A stretch of DNA of 64,000 bases from Pannonibacter phragmitetus_B (GCF_050510895.1 NZ_JBNINT010000001.1:1116001-1180000), one strand, 5' to 3'. Shown: positions 1 through 9,621, counted from the first letter of the stretch. Notes: a model not told the origin generated them from the letters alone. Translations and numbers: made by a program.

Positions 1-205
1 CGTGCCTCGCAAACTGACTGTTGCGGGCAGAGTAGGGGTGTGCCCGTTCCCATGCAAGCTTTGCCGGGCAGGGACGGAATTGCCGGTTGCGCCCGGCAGT
101 TTCTTCCCTTTCCGGCAGGAAAGTCCCGTCCAGCTTCTGCCATACTGAGTTGAGACTCTTCTCAAAAATCAAATAAATCAATCAGATAGCTGTTTGGCCG
201 CAATG
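1..205. other. Intergenic stretch before flgE, no gene seen
   Basis: I see no convincing coding sequence here. The only recognisable element in the flgE leader is the sigma-54 promoter that follows. The open frame that continues upstream of flgE into this leader has no family similarity. Confidence 0.6.
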
Positions 206-220
206 TGGCACACCCTTTGC
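206..220 (+). promoter_or_regulatory. Sigma-54 (-24/-12) promoter of flgE
   Basis: The sequence reads TGGCAC-N5-TTGC, with GG (207-208) and GC (219-220) separated by exactly 10 bases, as sigma-54 requires. Transcription would start near 231, about 40 bases before the flgE ATG at 272. Hook-gene control by sigma-54 is the rule in Caulobacter-type hierarchies. Confidence 0.8.
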
Positions 221-271
221 GATGAGTGGGCAGGAAAAACCTTCGGGTTCTTGTGCTCACGAGGAATCAAA

Positions 272-1657
272 ATGGGTATTTACGGGGCTATCAACGCTGC
301 AATCTCCGGCCTGACCGCGCAGTCCAGGGCGCTGGAAAACATCTCCGGTAACGTTGCCAACTCTCAGACCGTGGGCTTCAAGCGCCTCGACACCACGTTC
401 TCGGAAATGGTGGCTGGCGGTGGCGGCGGCACTCAGGCCAGCCAGCAGAGCGGTACTACCGCTGCGACCTCGCGCGCCACCAACACCGTAGCCGGGCCGA
501 TTATCCAGTCTCAGGTTGATACCTACATGGCGATCAACGGCCCGGGCTATTTCGTCGTGACGCAGGCGGCAGATGTGGTGGACGGCAAGACCACTTTCGC
601 GGATACGCAATTCTATTCCCGCGCCGGCGACTTTGAGCGCGATGAGAGCGGCTATCTTGTCAACAGCGCGGGCTACTATCTGAAGGGCTTCCCGCTTGAT
701 CCGCTCACCGGCAATGCCATTGGCGATGCTCCCGGTGTGATTCAGATTGATGACAAGCCGATGCCGTCGAAGGCAACGACGGAGATGACCTATCAGGCCA
801 ACCTTCCGACCGTTCCGAAGACCAACCGTGCCGTTGCCGCACAAAATGCTCCGGGCAGCCAGTTCCTGCAGACGGGCGGCTCCACGTCGATCACTACCAC
901 ATCCGATATCACCGTTGCCGATGATCAGGCCTTTGTGGACTCGTCCATCTCCGGCGGATCAAAGACCGTCTATGATGCGAATGGCGCTCCGGTGAGCGTT
1001 TCGCTGCGCTGGGCGCAGACCTCGGCAAACACCTGGAACCTTTACTACAACACTGGCGCGACTACCCCTGCGACCGCTGTTTCCTGGAGCCGCGTCGGCG
1101 AGGTGGACTTCACCGCGTCGGGTGTCATGAACACCTTGACACCTGATGCGCCGAACACGGCCTCCGCCACCAGCTTCACGATCGATAGCCTGACGGTTGG
1201 TGGTGTGAATGCTGGCAACGTGGAACTGTCCTTCGACAATGGTTCGCTGACCCAGTTCAACGATGATGCCGGCATCGTCAGCAGCCTTGATATCCAGCAG
1301 AATGGCTATCCTGCAGGTCAGGTGGTGAGCCTTTCCATTGACGAGGCGGGCCGCGTCACGGCGTCTTACTCGAACAATCAGCAGCGCGCGGTCTACGAAA
1401 TTCCGATCGCCACGTTCAAGGCGGAGCAGAACCTGCGCCGTGTGGATGGTGCTGCCTTTGCTGCGACGCCAAGTTCCGGTGAGCCTGAGTTTGGTGAAGG
1501 CGGGGCGGTTCTCGCCAACAACCTGGAATCTTCGAACTCGGATATCGCGACCGAATTTTCCAAGCTGATCATCACTCAGCAGGCCTATTCGGCCAACTCC
1601 AAGGTCATTACCTCGTCTGACCAGATGCTGAGTGATGCTCTCAACATGATCCGCTGA
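272..1657 (+). CDS. flgE: Flagellar hook protein FlgE
   Basis: FlgE polymerises into the extracellular hook that joins rod and filament. The 461-residue product begins MGIYGAINAAISGL and carries the axial-family motif ENISGNVANSQTVGFKR near residues 25-42. It ends in the coiled-coil terminal segment ESSNSDIATEFSKLIITQQA, typical of FlgE. An earlier in-frame ATG at 194 would add 26 residues upstream of the conserved N-terminus and overlap the sigma-54 promoter, so I chose 272, which has GAGG about 8 bases upstream. It is followed 73 bases later by flgK, and probably forms one operon with flgK and flgL. Confidence 0.95.
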   Translation: MGIYGAINAAISGLTAQSRALENISGNVANSQTVGFKRLDTTFSEMVAGGGGGTQASQQSGTTAATSRATNTVAGPIIQSQVDTYMAINGPGYFVVTQAADVVDGKTTFADTQFYSRAGDFERDESGYLVNSAGYYLKGFPLDPLTGNAIGDAPGVIQIDDKPMPSKATTEMTYQANLPTVPKTNRAVAAQNAPGSQFLQTGGSTSITTTSDITVADDQAFVDSSISGGSKTVYDANGAPVSVSLRWAQTSANTWNLYYNTGATTPATAVSWSRVGEVDFTASGVMNTLTPDAPNTASATSFTIDSLTVGGVNAGNVELSFDNGSLTQFNDDAGIVSSLDIQQNGYPAGQVVSLSIDEAGRVTASYSNNQQRAVYEIPIATFKAEQNLRRVDGAAFAATPSSGEPEFGEGGAVLANNLESSNSDIATEFSKLIITQQAYSANSKVITSSDQMLSDALNMIR

Positions 1658-1730
1658 TCTGGCTGGCTGATCTTACAGGCGGCGCCCAGGAAGGTGCGCC
1701 GCCGCTTCCAAAGGATTTCGGGGGCACAAA

Positions 1731-3584
1731 ATGGGTCTGACATCGGCACTCAATACGGCATTGTTCGGTCTGTCTTATAATCAGAAGCAGATCGATCTGA
1801 CTGCGGCCAACGTCGCCAATGCCAAGACCGAAGGCTATACGGCCAAGCGGATTGAGGCCAAGGTCTATTTCGACAAGGATGGCAATGTCTCCGGCATTCT
1901 GTCGAGTGACATCAAGCGTCAGGTCAATGAATCCATCCAGATGGCCTATTGGGAAAGCCGTGCAGCCACGGCCTATTCCACGACCAAGGCCAGTTACACG
2001 CAGCAGATGGACGCCACGCTGGGCACGCTGCAGGATTCTTCCTCGCTGCCCTCGCTCATGTCCAGGCTCAATACGTCCCTCGCGACACTTGTCAGCTCTC
2101 CGGATAGCTATGCGGCCCGTCAGGATGTGCTGAGCACCGCCAATCTGGTGGCGAATGAACTGAATTCCACATACCGCGCCTTCGAAGATCTGCGCAAGGA
2201 AGCGGACCGGACGATTGGAACTCAGGTTGGTGAGGTCAATCAGCTGCTAAAGCAGATCGAAGCGGTTGAGTCCAAGATCTACAAGGCCCAGACGGCCGGC
2301 GTTTCCGAATCTGACCTTCTGGATGAACGCGACCGTTATCTGGAGCAGTTGACCGGCTATCTGGATGTCCGGATCACACGCGGCGACAACAATACCGTCA
2401 ACATCACCACAAACAACGGTGAGAGCCTTTTCAGTGACGGAAAGGCCTCCTCTCTCAGTTTCACACCTGCAAGTACGCTTCTGCCTGGCCAGAACGGCAA
2501 TCAGGTGACGTTGACAACGCCGGGAGGCCTGACCCAGGACCTGGGCAGAACATCCAGTTCCGGTTCACTGATGGCCCTTGTCGATCTGCGGGATGAAACT
2601 CTCGTCGAAGCACAGGCTCAGCTGGACGAAATTGCCTCGCAACTTTCCCTGGCGTTCTCCAATGTGGACGTTGCTAGCACTGCAACCACTGTTGGAGCGG
2701 AAAGCGGCTTTACGCTGGATGTCTCGTCCCTTCAGTCAGGGAACACTGTCTCACTCAGCTACAAGGACTCTGGCGGCGTTCAGCGCAACGTGACCTTCGT
2801 TGCCGTCCAGGATCCGGCGCTTCTGCCGTTGGATGCCAATGTCACTGCCGATCCATCCGATGCGGTTTTTGGCATCGACATTTCGAGCGGTAATCCTGCC
2901 AATTACATCACCCAGATGATTGCGGCGCTCGGTGCCACGGATCTGGATGTTGCCAACAATGGCTCTGACCAGCTGCGCATTCTGGGCGACACGGCAACCA
3001 ACACCTCCGTCACGTCACTGAAAGCAAATGTTACGGTCACCGGCAGTTCCGATCAGGGGCTGGGTCTTGCCCTCTTTACAGATGGCCGGGCGGGTGAGGC
3101 GCTTTACACGGGTGCTCTGGAGGCAGGCGGGCAAAAGTCGGGCTACGCGCGCTCGATTATGCTGAATTCCACCTTGCCGAAAGACAGCTCCAAGCTGGTG
3201 ATCTATCAGACGACGCCTGTGTCAAACTCGGACAAGGATAGCAGCCGGCCGCAGTTCCTCGTGAATGCCATGAGCAAGACGAACTTCTCTTTCTCTGCAT
3301 CCACTGGCTTGGGAACTGAGGGGGATCCATTCCGTGGATCTGTCATGGATTTCGTCAATCAGGTGGTGGCCTATCAGGGGGAACAGGCCCAGACCGACAA
3401 AGAGGCGGCCGCGTCCTATACTGCGTTAACGCAGAACCTCGCCATTCGCCATGAGCAGGAATATTCTGTCGATGTGGATGCCGAGCTTGGTTTTCTCATT
3501 CAGCTTCAGAACGCCTACACGTCCAACGCCCGCGTCATGCAGGCGGCCCGTGAGATGTTCGAAACGCTGCTGAACTCGATGTAA
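1731..3584 (+). CDS. flgK: Flagellar hook-filament junction protein 1, FlgK
   Basis: FlgK forms the first junction ring between hook and filament after export through the flagellar type III apparatus. The 617-residue product opens with MGLTSALNTALFGLSYNQKQ and has the rod/hook motif LTAANVANAKTEGYTAKR around residues 22-40. It ends with LIQLQNAYTSNARVMQAAREMFETLL, the usual FlgK C-terminal helix. The middle is variable, as expected for the surface domain. It is intact and lies 10 bases upstream of flgL. Confidence 0.93.
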   Translation: MGLTSALNTALFGLSYNQKQIDLTAANVANAKTEGYTAKRIEAKVYFDKDGNVSGILSSDIKRQVNESIQMAYWESRAATAYSTTKASYTQQMDATLGTLQDSSSLPSLMSRLNTSLATLVSSPDSYAARQDVLSTANLVANELNSTYRAFEDLRKEADRTIGTQVGEVNQLLKQIEAVESKIYKAQTAGVSESDLLDERDRYLEQLTGYLDVRITRGDNNTVNITTNNGESLFSDGKASSLSFTPASTLLPGQNGNQVTLTTPGGLTQDLGRTSSSGSLMALVDLRDETLVEAQAQLDEIASQLSLAFSNVDVASTATTVGAESGFTLDVSSLQSGNTVSLSYKDSGGVQRNVTFVAVQDPALLPLDANVTADPSDAVFGIDISSGNPANYITQMIAALGATDLDVANNGSDQLRILGDTATNTSVTSLKANVTVTGSSDQGLGLALFTDGRAGEALYTGALEAGGQKSGYARSIMLNSTLPKDSSKLVIYQTTPVSNSDKDSSRPQFLVNAMSKTNFSFSASTGLGTEGDPFRGSVMDFVNQVVAYQGEQAQTDKEAAASYTALTQNLAIRHEQEYSVDVDAELGFLIQLQNAYTSNARVMQAAREMFETLLNSM

Positions 3585-3594
3585 GGAGCTGGCA

Positions 3595-5133
3595 ATGGGT
3601 ATCAGTTCGATCACCACGTCACGGGGCTATCTGACCCAGCAGCTCAACAAGCTGAGCTCGACGCTGTCTGAGAAGACAGCGCAGATGGCAACCGGCAAGG
3701 TTTCGACAACCTATGGCGGGATTGGCAATCAGCGCCTGCTCAGCATGGAACTGAAGCAGAAGGTTGAGCGGATCGAGTCCTATGAGGAAACGATCACCAT
3801 GAGCCGATTGCACATCAAGACGCTCAACCTCAATTTGCAGCGTCTTGAGGCACTGCGGATCGAGAGCAAGTCGACCATGGATCTGAACAACTTTCAGCTC
3901 CAGGCAGATGGTCAGACGAGCACCCAGGCGACAGCTGAAATTCTGCTGACGGAAGCCATCAGCCTTCTGAATGCGGAGGTCGGCGGCCATTATCTTTTTG
4001 GCGGCAGCGATTCGAATACCAACCCGGTTCTGGAGATGTCCCAGATCCTGGATGGCGTTGATGGCAAGGCGGGGCTCAAGCAGGTGATGGATGAGTACTG
4101 GCAGGCGAACAAGGGCCCGGCAGGTAGTGAAGGACGGCTCACGGTTTCGCCGCTCAACACCGTTCTGGCAGCTGGCGTGCCGGTCAGTTCTGATTTTTCG
4201 ATCACGGAAGATGGCGCCCATAACTTCGGCTTCGACATCAGTGCCGTGACCTCCAGCCTCAGCAACATGAATCTCACGCCTCCGGCGAGGGCGGATCCTG
4301 ACAGTTTTGGTGTCGAGTTCACGGGGCAGCCGCTGCCTGGGGAGAAGATCACGATCGAGCTGGGCCTGCCGCCTGATGGCAGCAAGACCACCAAGATCGA
4401 GCTGACGGCAGCAGTTGGAGGTGCGAGTGAGGGAGAATTCCTGATTGGCGCGGATCTGGCTGAAACGGCGGCGAACCTGAGGACTGCCATTCAGAGCAAG
4501 ATTCAGCAAGAGGCCGGGATCAGCCTGCGTGCAGCCTCGGATGAGTGGGCAGCCAACGAATTCTTCAACACATTCAACGGACAGGTTCCGAACCGTGTTG
4601 ATGGACCACCCTTCGATACGGCCACCGGTGTCGTCTCTGGGGCCGCTACGACAACGTCTTGGTACGTCGGGGAGAACCTGCCCACACTTGATCCGCGTCA
4701 GGACAAGGTCGCTGCAGTGGACGATAATCTCAGTCTTGGTTATGGCGTTCGTGCCAACGAGCAGGGCCTTGCCGATGTGGTGAAGACTCTTGCGACGTTT
4801 GTTGCTGCAGACTTTTCGTCCAACTCCGCGACGGACAAAAAGTACTATGGTGCGCTTGCAGATGGCATGAAGGCCATTCTGCAGCCTGCCAACACAGACC
4901 GGTCTGGAATCGTAGACATCACCACTGAGGTCGCTGTCGCCTATAAATCCATCGAGAACACGGCTGACCGGCACCAGATCCGCAAGTCCGGTTACAACAC
5001 GACCGTGGACGAGATCGAGGGTGTCGACAAGGAGTTGCTTGCAGCTGAAATTTTGCAGATGCAGACGAATATTGAGGCTTCCTACAGGGCCTCGTCCATC
5101 GTCATGAAGCTTTCGCTGGCAGATTACATCTGA
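3595..5133 (+). CDS. flgL: Flagellar hook-filament junction protein FlgL
   Basis: FlgL is the second junction protein and is flagellin-like at both ends. The product has 512 residues. The N-terminus (TSRGYLTQQLNKLSSTLSEK, then QMATGKVSTTYG) matches the flagellin D0/D1 helix, and near residue 135 it has HYLFGGSDSNTNP, a typical FlgL signature. The C-terminus EILQMQTNIEASYRASS is the matching helix. It follows flgK by 10 bases, and a hairpin terminator begins 21 bases after its stop, so it is probably the last gene of the flgEKL operon. Confidence 0.92.
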   Translation: MGISSITTSRGYLTQQLNKLSSTLSEKTAQMATGKVSTTYGGIGNQRLLSMELKQKVERIESYEETITMSRLHIKTLNLNLQRLEALRIESKSTMDLNNFQLQADGQTSTQATAEILLTEAISLLNAEVGGHYLFGGSDSNTNPVLEMSQILDGVDGKAGLKQVMDEYWQANKGPAGSEGRLTVSPLNTVLAAGVPVSSDFSITEDGAHNFGFDISAVTSSLSNMNLTPPARADPDSFGVEFTGQPLPGEKITIELGLPPDGSKTTKIELTAAVGGASEGEFLIGADLAETAANLRTAIQSKIQQEAGISLRAASDEWAANEFFNTFNGQVPNRVDGPPFDTATGVVSGAATTTSWYVGENLPTLDPRQDKVAAVDDNLSLGYGVRANEQGLADVVKTLATFVAADFSSNSATDKKYYGALADGMKAILQPANTDRSGIVDITTEVAVAYKSIENTADRHQIRKSGYNTTVDEIEGVDKELLAAEILQMQTNIEASYRASSIVMKLSLADYI

Positions 5134-5153
5134 CGTTTTCTTATAAGCCTGAC

Positions 5154-5186
5154 AAAGCCGCTGACGGAGACATCCGCAGCGGCTTT
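5154..5186 (+). terminator. Hairpin terminator after flgL
   Basis: AAAGCCGCTG (5154-5163) and CAGCGGCTTT (5177-5186) form a perfect 10-bp stem. The T tract is short, so it may act in both directions. Confidence 0.7.
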
Positions 5187-5271
5187 GCCATTGCCGTTTG
5201 TCTCGCATGTGGCTGCAAAGCCAGGTGCATTACCACCCGCAACGCCATCTTTTTGTTTGTGCGAAAATGCA

Positions 5272-5294
5272 AAAGCCGCCTCTAGGGCGGCTTT
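5272..5294 (-). terminator. Hairpin terminator after flaF
   Basis: AAAGCCGCC (5272-5280) pairs with GGCGGCTTT (5286-5294). It lies just beyond the inferred flaF stop on the minus strand and faces the flgL terminator, as expected for convergent operons. Confidence 0.65.
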
Positions 5295-5323
5295 GAATGG
5301 GCGCAGCCATTGTTTGGCGGATA

Positions 5324-5697
5324 TCACTCGGGTCGAGCGCGGAGCCCTTCCGCGATGCTCCTGTTGATGGAGATCAGCGTGTTCAGCTTGTCCGGATGTG
5401 GATCAGCAATCAGGCCCATCGTGTGCTTGAAGATGAATACACCAAGCGAAGCGATGTTGTTCTTGATCTGGTCGGGCAGGGGTTTTCAGGATTTGTCACC
5501 GAGGTGACCAGAATGGTCCAGAGCTTGCGGTTGTAGGTCAGCGCGTCATCGATCTCGGCGAGGGATGAATTATCCCACTCATCCTTGATCAGTTGAAGCC
5601 GTGCAGCTGCCTTCATCAGCAGCGTTGCCTCAAGCTCCCTCGGGGAAACCGCTACCTGGCTTGTCTTCTGGTACGCTTGTGCTGCCTGCTTGTACAT
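5324..5697 (-). CDS. flaF: Flagellar biosynthesis regulator FlaF (frame broken)
   Basis: FlaF works with FlbT in alphaproteobacteria to control flagellin translation and secretion. The upstream frame gives MYKQAAQAYQKTSQVAV through TILVTSVTNPENP. A four-base C run (5480-5483 on the plus strand) then breaks the frame. Adding one C continues LPDQIKNNIASLGVFIFK and ends near 5324, giving 124 residues, normal for FlaF. As written the frame runs on to about 5410 with unrelated residues. It overlaps the end of flbT by about 68 bases, more than usual. Confidence 0.85.
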
Positions 5698-6074
5698 GAC
5701 CGATAAGCGTCCTCTCGTACTCGATAAGCTTTTTTGCTTCTTTCAGAGCCTTGTAGAAGGCACCAGCCAATATCGAATTACTGATCTTGGTAACATAAGG
5801 TATCGTGCTTGGTGCTGCCTGCACTATGTCATTCACCAAGCTGAAGTAGTTGTCCTCGATCTTCTCGATATCTTTTGAAAGGTACATAAGCTGCACAGCA
5901 AGGTAGATCCGCTTTGCCGGCGAGATCTGCGGTAGCTGGTGTGAGTATGTCCTTTTCCCGGAGGATCGGGGCCTGGCCTTCAATGAAGAGGCGTGTGCGC
6001 TGATTGTCATTGGTGATGATGCTGTCGCCAACGATTATCCGTTCACCCGGCTTCAACTCAACCTTGAGAGCCAT
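5630..6074 (-). CDS. flbT: Flagellum biosynthesis repressor FlbT (frame broken)
   Basis: FlbT binds flagellin mRNA leaders and represses flagellin synthesis until the hook is finished. The product begins MALKVELKPGERIIVGDSII and runs to EKDILTPATAD. An extra base at GATCTCG (5921-5927, minus strand) then shifts the frame. The other frame continues SPAKRIYLAVQLMYLSKDIE, which is the family consensus, to a stop at 5630. Removing one base gives 147 residues. It starts 84 bases downstream of the first flagellin gene and is followed by flaF, the usual pairing. Confidence 0.87.
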
Positions 6075-6158
6075 GCGTAACCTCCAGAAAACAGCATCGC
6101 CCAGAATCACTCACCAAAGAGTTAACGATTGCTGACAAAGTCTTAACCCGTTTCAGTC

Positions 6159-7658
6159 TTATCCGAAAAGGCTGAGGACGCTCTGATCGGCCTGGTTCGC
6201 CAGCGACAGAGCCGTGGAGGAGAGCTGCTGACGGGTCTGAAGGGCCAGCATGTTCGCACCTTCCTGGTTCATGTCAGCGATTGTAAGGGCGCCGGCCCCT
6301 ACTTCAAGGGTGTTTACCAGCTGGGTCGTGAACTTCTGCCGGACTTCAACGGTGGAGAGTGTCGTGCCAAAGGAGGAGGCTGTAGAGCGCAAGGTGGCTA
6401 GCGCACCATTGATGGCCTGCAGCGTACGCTCGATGTCCGTATCATCCTTGAAGTCGGAGTCGGTGGCGGTTAGCTTAACTGTGCCATCAGTTGTCGCCAG
6501 TGCACCAACGTTGAAGTCTTTGTTTGTGCTCTTGATGTCGAAGGAAATATCACCGACGAGGCTGATGGTGCCGCCGGAGAAGCCTGCATCCAGTCCCTTG
6601 ACGCTGTTGATCAGCTTTACGAGGTCATCAACAGTCGTGCTGGAGGAAACTTCCAGCGAAGCCGCTTCGTAGCCGTTTCCGTCCACGATCTTCAGAACAT
6701 CACCCACAGCATAAGTGCCGGAATCGATCAGCTTCGAAGATGCCGTCATCGGCGTCGTTGCAAGGGTCGTTGTGCCTGCGGACGTGCCACCGTTGGTCGC
6801 TGTGCCACCGCCTGCCGCGTTCTTGCTGATGCTCAGGGCTGATCCGAGACCTGAGGTGAGGGTGATCTTGTCTGTTCCTTCGTCGAAGGCTGCCTTCACG
6901 CCGCCAAGGCTGTTCAGGGCGTTGACGTAGTCTTGCACCGTGTTGATCTGTCCAGCACCCGTACCAACTGTGAAGGTTCGCGTCGTTACACCATCCGACA
7001 CGGACACGACGTCGCCTGCGCTCCACGAGGCCAGGTCGGTCAGCTGCGACGATGCCTGAAGGCCTGTCAAATCGAGAGAACCAGTGCCGCTTGCAAGGGC
7101 AAATGAAGATGTTGCTCCTGCCCCTGTCGCAAGATCCTTCAGCGCCAAGCCATCTTCAAGTTGCGTGTCCGTAAAGTCGACCGGCAGAACCTTCAGGTTC
7201 GAGGTGCTGTCTTCGTTGAACAGGATGGAGAGTTCATTGCCTGCACCAGCCAGCAGATTTTTGCCCTTGTAGCTCGAATCCTTTGCCATTTCCTCGATCT
7301 GTTCAAGGACGGCGTTGTAACGCTCGGCATAGATCTTGCGTTCGTACTCGCTCTGAGTCTGCAGGGCCTGGTTGGCAATTGCCTTGGCCGACTCCACCAG
7401 CTTGGTGATCGAAGTAATGCCGTTGTCCGCCGCCTTGAGGGTCTGGACTGCCTGCCCCATGTTGTCGAGCAGGTTGTTCAGGTCCTTTGCCCGGTCATTA
7501 AGACCTGCCGCAGTGAAGAAAGAATTCGGATTGTCGAGCGCGGAGTTCACCTTCAGTCCTGTCGCCAGACGATTCTGGGTCGTGGACATGAGGCCTGCGG
7601 TATTCTTGAGCGAAAGCAGGTTTTCCCTGACGGCGCTGGAAAGGACAATGTCGCTCAT
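6159..7658 (-). CDS. Flagellin (fla1, most divergent of four)
   Basis: This is a filament subunit of 499 residues. The conserved N-terminal D0/D1 helices (SSAVRENLLSLKNTAGLM, then NRLATGLKVNSALDNPNSFF) and the C-terminal helices (TTLSTVEVRQKFTTQLVN, then GANMLALQTRQQLSSTALS) flank a low-complexity Thr/Ser/Gly surface domain. It ends VLSLFG. No -24/-12 element or N7-spaced CtrA pair is evident upstream. flbT and flaF follow on the same strand, so the repressors may be co-transcribed with it. Confidence 0.93.
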   Translation of the reverse strand: MSDIVLSSAVRENLLSLKNTAGLMSTTQNRLATGLKVNSALDNPNSFFTAAGLNDRAKDLNNLLDNMGQAVQTLKAADNGITSITKLVESAKAIANQALQTQSEYERKIYAERYNAVLEQIEEMAKDSSYKGKNLLAGAGNELSILFNEDSTSNLKVLPVDFTDTQLEDGLALKDLATGAGATSSFALASGTGSLDLTGLQASSQLTDLASWSAGDVVSVSDGVTTRTFTVGTGAGQINTVQDYVNALNSLGGVKAAFDEGTDKITLTSGLGSALSISKNAAGGGTATNGGTSAGTTTLATTPMTASSKLIDSGTYAVGDVLKIVDGNGYEAASLEVSSSTTVDDLVKLINSVKGLDAGFSGGTISLVGDISFDIKSTNKDFNVGALATTDGTVKLTATDSDFKDDTDIERTLQAINGALATLRSTASSFGTTLSTVEVRQKFTTQLVNTLEVGAGALTIADMNQEGANMLALQTRQQLSSTALSLANQADQSVLSLFG

Positions 7659-7856
7659 GGTTGGCTCACCGGTCTCTACATGGGGTGCGAGTGAACACCC
7701 GCTCTCAATGTTCTGACATTAATCATTAACGAAAAGTAAATCCAATTTGCACCTGTTAAGGTTTCAGTCATGAAGGTTACCAAATGATTTCTTTTAAGGA
7801 GTTGAATCCAAAGGGAAAAACGGTGTGTCTGAATGGCGCCGGGTCATGAAATGGCA

Positions 7857-7885
7857 AAAAGGCCGGGCGATTGGCCCGGCCTTTT
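7857..7885 (-). terminator. Hairpin terminator after flagellin fla2
   Basis: GGCCGGGC (7861-7868) and GCCCGGCC (7874-7881) form a stem with a 5-base loop, flanked by A and T runs, so it could act in both directions. It is repeated exactly at 9622-9651 after fla3. Confidence 0.8.
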
Positions 7886-7922
7886 CTGGTTGTCAGGTTG
7901 TGAGTCGTGCGTGAGCTGATTC

Positions 7923-9440
7923 TTAGAACAGGGACAGCACAGTCTGGTCCGCCTGCGAAGCGAAGGACAAGGATGTCGACGCAAGCTGCTGGCGGGTCTG
8001 CAGGGCGAGAAGGTTTGCACCTTCCTCGTTGGTGTCGGCGAGGGTCAGCTTGCCGGCGCCTTCCTGCAGGGTATTGATCATGGTCTTGGTGTAGTCCTGA
8101 CGGATCTGCACGGTCGACAGGTTGGTGCCGAACTCCGAGGCCTGCGACCGCAGCACGGAGAGGGTGTTGTTAAGGCGGTCAATCGTCTGGTTGATCGCCT
8201 CATCTGTCGCAAAGCCGGATTCGATGGCGGCCGTGACGTTGACGCCATCCGTATCGGCGGTGAAGGTTGTCGCGCCAAAGTCAGTGTTCGTGCTCTTCAG
8301 GTTGAGCGTAACGTCACTTTCGATGGTGAGCTTGCCAGTGCCGGTGTTGAACGAGGCATTGACGCCGTTGAAGCGCTTGACGAAATCGGTCAGGTCCTTG
8401 ACCGAGGTCTTGTCCGTCACTTCCAGCGAGCCCAGCTCATAGCCGTTGCCGTCGGTCAGCGTCAGGATGTCCTCAACGTTGAACGAGCCCGAGTTCTTCA
8501 GCAGCTGCGACCCTGACGTGAAGTTCGCGGCGGAAACGCCGATGATGTCCGTGGGAACTGCCGTGGCAGCACCAGCATCCGTGTTGTGCAGATAAACGTT
8601 GTCGTTCGAGGTGATTGACAGGGAGCCTGTCTTTTCATCGAACTCGGCACGTACACCGGCGACACCGTTGATCTGGTCGACCAGGTTCTGCATCGTCGTA
8701 TTGGCGCCGATGGTGATGTTGGTGAAGCCGGTCACACCGGCACCGCCGCCACTCGAAGCCGTGCGCAGCTGCAGAACGTCACCAACGGCAAGATTGGTTG
8801 CGTCGGACAGGAGCGAGCCGGAGGACAAAGCATCGCCGCTGGCATTCACGAACGTCGCGGAGGACTTGCCGCCTTCCAGCTGCAACGAAGCTGCACCACC
8901 CTTGGCCTGTGCCAGATCCTGCAGGTTCAGGCCCGTGGACAGGGTCGTGTCGGTGTAGTCGACAGCCTTTACAGTCAGCTTCGAGGTGTTGTCCTCGTTG
9001 AAGATTGCGGTCAGGTCGTTGCCATCGCCGGCCAGAAGGTTCTTGCCCTTGTAGGAGCTGTCCTTTGCCATGTCTTCGATCTGCTTGAGCAGGTCGTTGT
9101 ACTGCTTGGCGTACTGGGCACGCTCGTACTGGCTCTGGGTCTGCAGGGCCTGGTTGGCCTTGGCCTTTGCCGTTTCAGCCAGCTTGGTGATGTTGGTGAT
9201 GCCCTGATCGGCAGCCTTCATCGTCTGAACAACCTGGCCCATGTCATCGAGCAGGGTGCCAAGGTCCTTGGCGCGGTTGTTGAGGCCGGAAGCGGTGAAG
9301 AAGGAGTTCGGATTATCGAGTGCCGAGTTGACCTTCTTGCCGGTCGCGAGCTTGTTCTGCACGCCCGACATGAAATCGGCAGTCTGCTGAAGGGTGAGCA
9401 GGTTCTGCCGTACGGCGGCGGACAGAGTAATATCAGCCAT
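7923..9440 (-). CDS. Flagellin (fla2, near-identical tandem copy)
   Basis: This 505-residue filament subunit begins MADITLSAAVRQNLLTLQQT, carries NKLATGKKVNSALDNPNSFF, and ends with the D1/D0 helix GANLLALQTRQQLASTSLS. It differs from the next copy by only about a dozen residues. Ten of those fall in the last ~120 residues, including TVLSLF here against TVLRLF there. A full TTAA-N7-TTAA site lies about 78 bases upstream. Confidence 0.95.
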   Translation of the reverse strand: MADITLSAAVRQNLLTLQQTADFMSGVQNKLATGKKVNSALDNPNSFFTASGLNNRAKDLGTLLDDMGQVVQTMKAADQGITNITKLAETAKAKANQALQTQSQYERAQYAKQYNDLLKQIEDMAKDSSYKGKNLLAGDGNDLTAIFNEDNTSKLTVKAVDYTDTTLSTGLNLQDLAQAKGGAASLQLEGGKSSATFVNASGDALSSGSLLSDATNLAVGDVLQLRTASSGGGAGVTGFTNITIGANTTMQNLVDQINGVAGVRAEFDEKTGSLSITSNDNVYLHNTDAGAATAVPTDIIGVSAANFTSGSQLLKNSGSFNVEDILTLTDGNGYELGSLEVTDKTSVKDLTDFVKRFNGVNASFNTGTGKLTIESDVTLNLKSTNTDFGATTFTADTDGVNVTAAIESGFATDEAINQTIDRLNNTLSVLRSQASEFGTNLSTVQIRQDYTKTMINTLQEGAGKLTLADTNEEGANLLALQTRQQLASTSLSFASQADQTVLSLF

Positions 9441-9517
9441 CTATGTGTCCCTTTCCTGGGTCCATCAATTTCATCCGCTCGTCCTGAGCGGGATGGCCTC
9501 ATCATGATTTGGTAACC

Positions 9518-9532
9518 TTAACAGATGGTTAA
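9518..9532 (-). promoter_or_regulatory. CtrA-type site upstream of fla2
   Basis: TTAA (9518-9521), seven bases, TTAA (9529-9532) matches the CtrA consensus TTAA-N7-TTAA. It is about 78 bases upstream of the fla2 start. That CtrA acts here is inference. Confidence 0.55.
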
Positions 9533-9621
9533 AAATTGCAGGATGCCCGTTAATGTTTGCGTGCCGGTCAGAAATGCCAGCAGGCCGTAGCGTCAAGTTT
9601 CCCTTGCTCGCGGGTGACATG

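Larger units (their letters stand above)
7855..9517. repeat. Tandem flagellin duplication, unit 1
   Basis: The terminator, the fla2 gene and about 75 bases of upstream sequence recur 1,766 bases further on (about 9621-11282). Homology includes the CGCTCGTCCTGAGCGGGATG segment and the GGTAACC element of both leaders. One base of spacing has been lost in the second leader. Boundaries are approximate because I aligned by eye. Confidence 0.85.

Noticed and set aside
3619..5208. 529-codon open frame antisense to flgL
   Set aside because: It lies wholly across flgL, a clear FlgL homologue, and its translation shows no domain. Long antisense frames are common in GC-rich DNA.
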